Program-made: the position numbers and the translations under genes
The notes under the pieces: generated by a model
What the model was told of the DNA's origin: nothing
The model's input: only the letters and a program-made list of their open reading frames with translations
The model's database searches: none
Origin: Owenia fusiformis
Taxonomy: Eukaryota > Annelida > Polychaeta > Sabellida > Oweniidae
Assembly: GCA_903813345.2 (NCBI GenBank)
Contig: CAIIXF020000009.1
Span: forward strand, 32,836,740-32,863,258
Direction: 5' to 3'
DNA: 26,519 bases
Shown here: positions 20,730 to 26,519 of the stretch, piece after piece
Numbering within the stretch: the stretch's first letter is position 1
How the letters are laid out: every line of letters starts with the position of its first letter

Positions 20730-21310
20730 GTAAGACTTTCCAGGACTCCTTGCTTGCTTTTGTACCCAGTAAGCTTGTTTATTGCTTTTTGTTTTAAATC
20801 ACATATCCTTGTAAAACATATATAATTCTATATTATAAACAGGTCAGCTGAGGTTAGAAACTTTACACTGTATATTCTTTACTGTGAAATATCTTATTTT
20901 GGGATATCAGTGAGTCTTTCCCTAATAGGAATTCACATGTCCCAAGAAATGTGTTATAGCCAATGGGTTTGTCATATAAATACCTTGACTAATTGAAAAA
21001 TATCTGAAGTAGTGTTTACAATGTATCAGTGTAATTAGTATTTTTTATCAAAACCACTAAGAAAGTGGTTCGACACAGATTGAAGAATAAAAAATGAAAC
21101 GAGGGCTTTTAACCTCAACAGACCTGGTATTGGTTAAAAAATGATTGATTTATACATTTGTACATTATTATTTGCTTGATTCAGTATTTTTGCCAGCTTT
21201 TCAAGTTCATCCCATAGATTTAGATCAGCTTAATGATTGACGCTTTCTTTAATCTAGATTTGGCCTTTTTGACCATTTTCAGATTTATTCTTAACATGAA
21301 ATGCTATTTT
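20730..21310. other. Intron sequence, nothing recognised
   Basis: AT-rich sequence without exon-like frames. GAAAGTGGTTCGACACAGATTG near 21061 is unremarkable. Confidence 0.45.
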
Positions 21311-21424
21311 AGATAGAATACTCCTGGTTAATTTTGCTAGTTTTAATTTAGCGAATTTTGAGAAAACATTCGGGAACAGCGCAAAACTAAATTGAACACG
21401 AAAAATACCAGGAGTACAGTATCT
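21311..21424. repeat. Short inverted-repeat element (TACTCCTGGT ends)
   Basis: AGATAGAATACTCCTGGT on the left matches, inverted, ACCAGGAGTACAGTATCT on the right with small differences. Inner segments (TAGTTTTAATTTAG and CTAAATTGAACA) continue the pairing imperfectly. About 114 bp, non-coding, MITE-like. Confidence 0.65.
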
Positions 21425-21727
21425 TCCAATGAATCTTTCTCATCTCTTTTATGTCTTATGTTATTTAGTTTTGCTTCAATTTTTTTACTATCTGATCACC
21501 TTCCAGTGTTCTCAACACATCTTAAGTTATCATAATTTCATTACACTACCACAGAATAATAGCATTAATGACTGCAAGTTTTGAAAGAAATATCTTTTGT
21601 ATCTGGATTTTGGAAAGAAACGTTTGTAAATGTTTAGGAATATTAAATGTTTGTGAATCATAATTTAATTTTCATTATTTAGTCAGATTGATGTCATAGT
21701 AGAATCCAACACAAGTAGGTGTATATA

Positions 21728-22675
21728 CAGGGCGTTCAATAAGTATTGCTAATTTTGTTATAACTTTTGTTATCTTGCATTTTTCTTCATGAAACTTTTA
21801 CAACATAAGCAATCAAATAAACACTTTGATGAATAAAAACTGTTGATATGGTCAAATCTTGATGTTGTCAGTTTGAATTATATGTATTATCTAACCGCGG
21901 TGAAAAGAGATCTGAGAGGAATATCGCACTAGAATCTCAATCAGTGGATGTCTGCAGTGATCACTGCACATCCCTAGCCACACACTTCAAACGTCCTCAA
22001 AGAGCAATATCGACCTATACGTTCCACCAGAATAACGCCCCTGCTCACAGATCCTCTATTCTCCTAAATACAATAACAGAGTTTGGCATGGAAGCACTAC
22101 CCCACGCAGCATATTTCCCAGATAAGGCCCCACTTGATTTTGTTGTATTTGCCCCAGTGAAAAGGGATCTGAGAGGAATATCGCACCAGATTCTCAATCA
22201 GCTGATGTCTGCATAGTGAACACCTCCCTAACCACACACTTTAAGGGTGGCTTCAAAAATGTGTACTACGAGTGGGTCGCCAGACAGCAACTGTGCATAT
22301 AGACGCTAAGGGTGCCTATTTTGAGCACCTCATGAAGTTAATATGGATCTTGAAGTGATTCTGGAATGGATTGTTTGTAACTGCACTGCATATCCCAAGA
22401 GTTAAACGGCATACTGCTTTCAGTACTCAAAATGTCGTCCAAAGTGACGTCAGAAATTTGCCCCGCATATCCATGATACTAGTTACCTTAGTAACCATAA
22501 CTTTGTAAATACTGATTGTCTTTAAACTTTCATAGAGTAAAGTCAGATATATGTACCTTATGTTCTGAAAGTTTCATGAAGGAAAATCAAATAGACCTAG
22601 GATGAAGATTCTTTTATTCATCCTAGAACAGAACAAAAGTTATAGCAAAATTAGCAATACTTATTGAACGCCCTG
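21728..22675 (+). mobile_element. Decayed mariner element with TA target duplication
   Basis: The ends begin CAGGGCGTTCAATAAGTATT and match, inverted, over about 45 bp. Matching resumes (CTTCATGAAACTTT) after a roughly 40-bp hairpin insert in the right end (about 22595-22632). TA flanks at 21726-21727 and 22676-22677. The element is about 950 bp, shorter than a full mariner of about 1.3 kb, and lacks the transposase N-terminus and the first catalytic Asp. A segment of about 90 bp near 21899-21990 is repeated directly near 22157-22243. Confidence 0.9.
21944..22216 (+). pseudogene. Mariner transposase remnant with mutated catalytic Asp
   Basis: The frame reads TYTFHQNNAPAHRSSILLN, then GMEALPHAAYFPDKAPLDF and VKRDLRG. 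Known mariner transposases have HxDNAxxH and YSPDLAPxDY blocks whose Asp residues are 34 residues apart. Here the spacing is exactly 34, but the first of the pair is Asn (AAT at 22031-22033) instead of Asp. The SPDL block reads FPDK. The frame begins in a duplicated C-terminal piece, so the N-terminal half is missing. This is an inactive fossil of the DD34D mariner family. Confidence 0.88.
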
Positions 22676-22677
22676 TA

Positions 22678-23349
22678 AATGTTTCCTATTACAAAAACAT
22701 AAAAATACTAAAAACACTTAACTCACACATTGTGTCACCGACCTATCACCTTGTTGATAATGGAATAAACTCTCTTATTAAGATTTTTCCGTTGTGGCTA
22801 TTTCTTTATATCTAATCTGTACAATTGTTGTAATTGGCCTGAAACCGGATTTTTGTAGTCTCCCCTATGTGATTTGGATTCCAAAATTAATTTCCTCTTC
22901 AAAGTTTTAATATGAGCCAGAATTCTGGAAAGCACATGTTTTTGTATCAATCCTCATACTAATTTATATTCAATCTGGTCTACCATGTTTTTGAATATTG
23001 ATTAATTGCATTTATTAGACATCTGACATACTTTGCTTAAAAATATCTAGTGTCTGTTTTATTTGTATTATGTTAAGATATTACTGGAAATTATTGTTGA
23101 CAAAATGGGATTAAAAGTTGAATTTAAATATTTGAATCGAGTGGAATGCCAAGAATAGAAGAAAATAATATAATTTTTAAAATATTATAAATTATATTTC
23201 ATGTGCTACTTAAGGTTGGACTAGACTAACAACTTGTGGACCTAGTATGTCTACACCTTAAAGGACAATTAAATAACACAATCATTCTGGTTGGCCAGGC
23301 TTGATAAAAATCCAAGTACCATAATCAATGCCATAATTTAATGTTTTAG
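22678..23349. other. Intron sequence, nothing recognised
   Basis: AT-rich. A TA-rich near-palindromic tract lies around 23167-23205. No exon or transposon coding is seen. Confidence 0.5.
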
Positions 23350-23522
23350 TTCCTGGTCCAAAACCAAAAGAACCCACTATGGGGTCTGTGCGGCAACAAG
23401 AACTTATTGATATTGCCACAGGCTACAAGGAAAATGAATACACAATGGAAGATGTGAATGTCCTCTATCAAAACTTTCTCCTGAAGTGCAACAATAGCAC
23501 TGGATCCTTCAAGGAAAAACAG
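23350..23522 (+). CDS. BCAP/Dof-like adaptor, C-terminal helical exon
   Basis: The acceptor is AATGTTTTAG and the donor is GTATGATA. The exon enters in phase 1 and leaves in phase 0. It encodes 58 codons: PGPKPKEPTMGSVRQQELID, then ATGYKENEYTMEDVNVLYQN, then FLLKCNNSTGSFKEKQ. The QQELIDIATGY...MEDVNVLYQNF region looks amphipathic-helical. In DBB adaptors a charged helical or coiled-coil region follows the tyrosine motif region, so its position fits. NEYTMED has a YTME, which is not a YxxM. Confidence 0.8.
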
Positions 23523-23900
23523 GTATGATATACATGAACATGCACCTGTTAGTATCAGTAGGTCACATTCTCTTTTAAAATGGTGAATGTAAATTTTGAA
23601 TTTTATATGCTATAGGAATTCTGTAGACCACTTTGGCTAAGGCACTTAATAACTTTGTTCAAATGTTTGAAATATGCTTCCAACAAATTGTGATTTTTAT
23701 GTCACCTTCAAGAAGTGGTGACATTTTATATTGTTATAGAGACACCATTTCATTTGTGTTCAGCATTTGATGTCTGTAATGTTATACTTATATATATTCA
23801 ACTAGGTGGTGACATTTTGTCTTCGTGTTAATGCCTTGATAATATTATGTTAAATAAATTTCAGTCATTTCAATGCATGCACATATATAATTGAAGAATA

Positions 23901-24084
23901 AGCTTGTATTTGCGAATGCAACTAACGCCTGTCCGCTACCAAATAAACCTACTATTTTTGGGCAAACTCATTTAAATATGAATGGAATAGTGGCAGGTAC
24001 TATTCATATTCAAATGAGTTACCCATAAAATGGTGGGTTAATCTGGTAGCCGACAGACGTTAGTTGCATTCACGAATACAAGCT
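23901..24084. repeat. 184-bp palindromic MITE
   Basis: AGCTTGTATTTGCGAATGCA followed by ACTAACG at the left is matched, inverted, by CGTTAGTTGCATTCACGAAT and ACAAGCT at the right. Pairing continues inward through GGTAGC/GCTACC and the ACTCATTT segments to an inner ATATGAAT/ATTCATAT pair around the centre near 23993. It is nearly a full-length hairpin and non-coding. It lies about 70 bp upstream of the exon at 24156, so it could affect splicing of that exon. Confidence 0.88.
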
Positions 24085-24155
24085 AAGAGAATGAGGCTAA
24101 TTATGATAAAGTTACACTTCCTTGTTCATACTTTGTTAAAATCGTTATATTTCAG

Positions 24156-24293
24156 AAAAGTCTCGATGAGTTAAGGAGAGAGATAAGGAGCAAGAAACAA
24201 CAAGGCTGGTTCTCAAGTATATTTGGAAACAAGAAAAAAGAAAAAGACATCAAGATTGAGAGGATTTTACCGGCTAACCAATCAGGACACAAG
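24156..24293 (+). CDS. BCAP/Dof-like adaptor, basic helical exon
   Basis: The acceptor is CGTTATATTTCAG and the donor is GTAAATTG. The 138-bp exon is in phase 0 at both ends. It encodes KSLDELRREIRSKKQQGWFS, then SIFGNKKKEKDIKIERILPA and NQSGHK. The charged helix continues from the preceding exon and ends in a strongly basic GNKKKEK segment next to an aromatic WFSSIFG. This could contact membrane phosphoinositides or act as a nuclear-type basic signal (inference). The exon's last bases contain AACCAATCAGG, matching a motif repeated in the following intron. Confidence 0.82.
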
Positions 24294-24789
24294 GTAAATT
24301 GTGACCAATCAGAGCAAGTGAATTTTCCGTTTCGTGGTTAGCTCTCCAATGGAGAAGGTACAAAGATATTTTTCCACAATGCATTTCATGTAGCTATTTT
24401 CGTGACCTGAAAGTACTAAATCAAACTAGTTAGGTAATATTGTTTTTACATCTGATAATAAGACATCAATCATTAATGATCAATTTTACAGAGATTTGAT
24501 TGAACATATCCATTGAAAAATAGGTATGAAAATCAACATACTAAACCAATGAGGGAAAAACAAGGAAGTAAGAATTTGTTCCAATTTTGTCCATATAAGA
24601 AAAGAATTCCGTGTCTCCTCATTTGAAAAGCAAACCAAGAAACTGAGAATTAGACCACAATTGACCAATCAGAACAGATATCATGTTTGTGCAGTCTAAT
24701 CAGCTTAAAATTATAACCAATCAGAAAAATTTGATGACAGCTAAATATTGACCAATCAGAGCTGGAATATCAGGTCACAACCAATCAGA
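24276..24789. repeat. Cluster of ACCAATCAGA motifs
   Basis: ACCAATCAG followed by A or G occurs at 24277, 24304, 24664, 24716, 24751 and 24780. A degenerate CCAATGAGG lies near 24545 and ATAAATCAGATC near 24806. Spacing in the last four is 29 to 52 bp. Each contains a CCAAT box. The first copy overlaps the end of a coding exon. This is either a decayed tandem repeat or a cluster of CCAAT-type binding sites. Confidence 0.6.
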
Positions 24790-24893
24790 AATGATTCAAA
24801 AGGCTGATAAATCAGATCATGCTTACTCTGCTTCATAATAATAAATACAGAGTGACCCGGAAGTAACATCAAAGGTTTTAGTGATCTCCCCAG

Positions 24894-25066
24894 CATTAAA
24901 GCAAGTGGGCACAGCACCAATCTGAGATTTTAAAAATAGGCTTGCACTCACCTGTAAATCCATTTGCACCCACTTGAAAATGAGAAAAATCATGAAAAAT
25001 TGGCATATTTTGAGCAATTTTGGTCTGAATTGTGAAAATGAGAATTTTGCACCCACTTGAGAAAAA
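24894..25066. repeat. Short repeat around TTTGCACCCACTTGA
   Basis: TTTGCACCCACTTGA followed by a run of A-rich bases occurs near 24964 and again near 25047, and GCAAGTGGGCACA is an inverted partial copy near 24901. Probably a small interspersed or tandem repeat. Its open frames are not supported as genes. Confidence 0.5.
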
Positions 25067-25204
25067 ATCCTGTGGAGATAACTGGCTTTTGCCATTTTGA
25101 GAAGATTAGGTCAGAAGTATTGCAATGGCAACATCTTTGACACTACTTCTCAGTAATTAAAGTCATCTGCATTACGGGAAATGTACTCCTGTAGTATAAT
25201 AAGT

Positions 25205-25240
25205 GCATGCTTCTCATCAGCGCGCATGCTTCTCATCGGC
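25205..25240. repeat. Two-copy 19-bp direct repeat
   Basis: GCATGCTTCTCATC, followed by AGC then by GGC, occurs at 25205 and 25224, about 60 bp before the next exon's acceptor. Confidence 0.8.
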
Positions 25241-25298
25241 TTTTAATACAGGTATCCCTGAGGATATTATAAAAGTATATCTATTCTTAATGATACAG

Positions 25299-25383
25299 GG
25301 ACCAAGAACATTCTCTAAGAAGAAAAAAGATGTTCCTGCCCTACATGATGATACAGACGAACACAAGCGCCATTCAAACAGCA
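25299..25383 (+). CDS. BCAP/Dof-like adaptor, lysine-rich then acidic exon
   Basis: The acceptor is TTAATGATACAG and the donor is GTAAGTAT. The exon enters in phase 0 and leaves in phase 1. It encodes GPRTFSKKKKDVPALHDDTD and EHKRHSNS. The SKKKKD stretch adds to the basic patches of the preceding exon. No domain is recognised and the composition suggests a disordered tail. Phases match both neighbours. Confidence 0.75.
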
Positions 25384-25848
25384 GTAAGTATACATACAAG
25401 CGATCACACAATTGCTATAAGCCATAATACAAATCAGTACTTACCAAGAATATCAGTTTAGATAGTTATATTTTAAATGAAACATCCAAAACACAAAATC
25501 ATGTTGCTTAAAATATGCGTGCCTCTTACAAAGTATTTTTCGTTTTTCACCTGTTTTTATAATGCAGTAGACAAACTCCCGTTTCATCATTTATGATTTG
25601 TAAAAATGAAAATTACGGAAAAATAAGTGCAAGTAGTGTGTTATATAAATGTAATGTATTTACTTCGGATTTTTAATCTTAACATGAAATGTAAAAATAA
25701 AACATTCATTCAATTAAGATTTTCAAACGTCATTGCTTGGCAAAGAGCCGTAGTTGCTAACTCTCACTCTTAAAATCTCCAAATGTTTAAACAGCTTCTT
25801 GATGAATTCAAATCTAAGAACCCGGTTTCATATTATGTAAAATTTCAG
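25384..25848. other. Intron sequence, nothing recognised
   Basis: AT-rich intron. The open frame beginning at 25783 runs across the acceptor into the exon in the wrong frame and is not supported. Confidence 0.55.
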
Positions 25849-25961
25849 GTAATGCAAGTAGTAGAAGTAGTCGAGATAGTGGGAGCTTCAGTGACTCACC
25901 CCCAGGTTCCAATGACCCCCCTGCCTTATCGACAAATACTATTGAAGAGACTCAAGAAGGG
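25849..25961 (+). CDS. BCAP/Dof-like adaptor, Ser-rich tail exon
   Basis: The acceptor is TGTAAAATTTCAG and the donor is GTAAGACT. The exon enters in phase 1 and leaves in phase 0. It encodes SNASSRSSRDSGSFSDSPPG, then SNDPPALSTNTIEETQEG. The RSSRDSGSFSDSPP stretch is a dense set of potential Ser phosphorylation sites, and DSGSFS resembles phosphodegron-like or CK-type sites (inference). There is no stop codon, so the gene continues past the window. Confidence 0.78.
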
Positions 25962-26014
25962 GTAAGACTGTATATCAAAATGCGTTGACGTCATGAATCC
26001 AGCACTGAGATATA

Positions 26015-26519
26015 CAGGGTGTCCGGAAAGTAAAGATACAAATACTCTAATTTTAAGAGATTTAGGGTTTTTGTAATGAAATTGCTACATACTGTAGAGG
26101 AACTGTATTACAATATATCTACTAACTTTTATTACAAATAGTTTAAACGTGTTAAAGTTACGGTTGTCATGGTTACGGTGGTGAGGGGTATGCGGAGCAG
26201 TTCCAGGATTTCGCTAAATGTATTAAATTGCTAAAATATAACCATTTGGAACAGTGTTTATTATTGTTATTGCTATCAATGTTTTGTTTTGTTCAATATT
26301 GTATTATTGTTGTCATTATGTTCTCGTTGGTATAATGATGTTATTGATACATAACAGAACTATGAAATGTCACTAACCATACCAGTATACTAGTAATCAA
26401 AGAAAAATTATATAAGTGCTTGGAAAAAAGGTCCCTGGATTAATAGGAAAGTCAATAGTGCACCTCCATGATGCACCAATTCACAATGCAAAGAAAACAA
26501 ATCTTACAATTGAATGTCT
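26015..26519. mobile_element. Left end of a further TA-flanked mariner-type element (truncated by window)
   Basis: CAGGGTGTCCGGAAAGTAAA starts after a TA at 26013-26014. The CAGGGTGTCC beginning is shared with the MITE at 1195 and is typical of Tc1/mariner ends. The matching right end was not found in the remaining bases, so the element may continue outside or be broken. A GC-richer stretch, GGTTACGGTGGTGAGGGG, lies near 26172. No transposase motif was recognised. Confidence 0.5.

Larger units (their letters stand above)
1478..25961 (+). other. Gene locus: BCAP/BANK1/Dof-like PI3-kinase adaptor (partial, multi-exon)
   Basis: This is the span of one intron-rich + strand gene that extends past both window edges. 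Eleven exons chain with GT-AG junctions and matching phases: 1611-1916, 2263-2468, 2899-2968, 10446-10697, 11057-11110, 13557-13598, 20616-20729, 23350-23522, 24156-24293, 25299-25383 and 25849-25961. A twelfth candidate lies at 1478-1560. The product contains a DBB-type segment, an ankyrin-like segment and four clustered YxxM motifs. That order is known for the DBB family: BCAP (PIK3AP1) and BANK1 in vertebrates, Dof/stumps in flies. These are cytosolic scaffolds that recruit PI3K p85 and other SH2 proteins after tyrosine phosphorylation downstream of receptors. Which family member is orthologous cannot be decided here. The TIR-like N-terminus and the 3' end are missing from the window. Introns reach 7.5 kb and are filled with transposons. 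Confidence 0.85.

Noticed and set aside
24823-25095. 90-codon minus-strand frame
   Set aside because: It overlaps the TTTGCACCCACTTGA repeats and has no motif or splice support.
1-26519. tRNA or rRNA genes
   Set aside because: No tRNA-like A-box/B-box pair with cloverleaf arms and no rRNA-like conserved blocks were noticed by eye. A covariance-model scan would be needed to exclude them.

Overview
The window looks like AT-rich genomic DNA of an invertebrate animal, probably marine. It has spliceosomal introns, Tc1/mariner transposons with TA target duplications, miniature inverted-repeat elements and a CGTC/CGTA microsatellite-headed repeat. The species cannot be named from the sequence.

The host gene is a single + strand locus that spans nearly the whole window and continues beyond both ends. 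Eleven exons (1611 to 25961), plus one weaker candidate at 1478-1560, can be joined with GT-AG introns and fully matching phases. They give about 517 in-frame codons (about 545 with the candidate exon). The product reads as a BCAP/BANK1/Dof-type PI3-kinase adaptor. In order it has the end of a DBB-like region, an ankyrin-like segment, a YENA tyrosine motif, an exon with four YxxM motifs (PI3K p85 SH2 sites), an acidic YEDV exon, a proline-containing linker, a charged helical region ending in a basic segment, and a Ser-rich tail. The N-terminus (a TIR-like domain in relatives) and the stop codon lie outside the window.

The introns carry most of the other content. These are a 250-bp MITE (1195-1444), palindromic hairpin elements (6320, 8914, 21311, 23901), an array of roughly 115-155-bp repeats behind a CGTC/CGTA microsatellite (7139-8190), MITEs sharing an AGGGTRACACAAAAA end (10095, 13854), two decayed transposons with about 180-bp terminal inverted repeats and transposase remnants (11483-12456 and 12886-13467), a decayed DD34D mariner with a visible Asp-to-Asn change in its catalytic triad (21728-22675), and the left end of another TA-flanked element (26015 onward).

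The most striking structure is a foldback element of about 5.7 kb (14622-20314) in the intron between the exons at 13557 and 20616. Outer inverted repeats of about 88 bp enclose two opposed tandem arrays of an 83-bp unit, about 30 copies per arm. A spacer of about 0.5 kb separates the arms. A perfect 9-bp direct repeat flanks the element, as expected of the MuDR/Foldback superfamily. Variant units occur in both arms and inside higher-order duplications, which suggests array turnover and exchange between arms.
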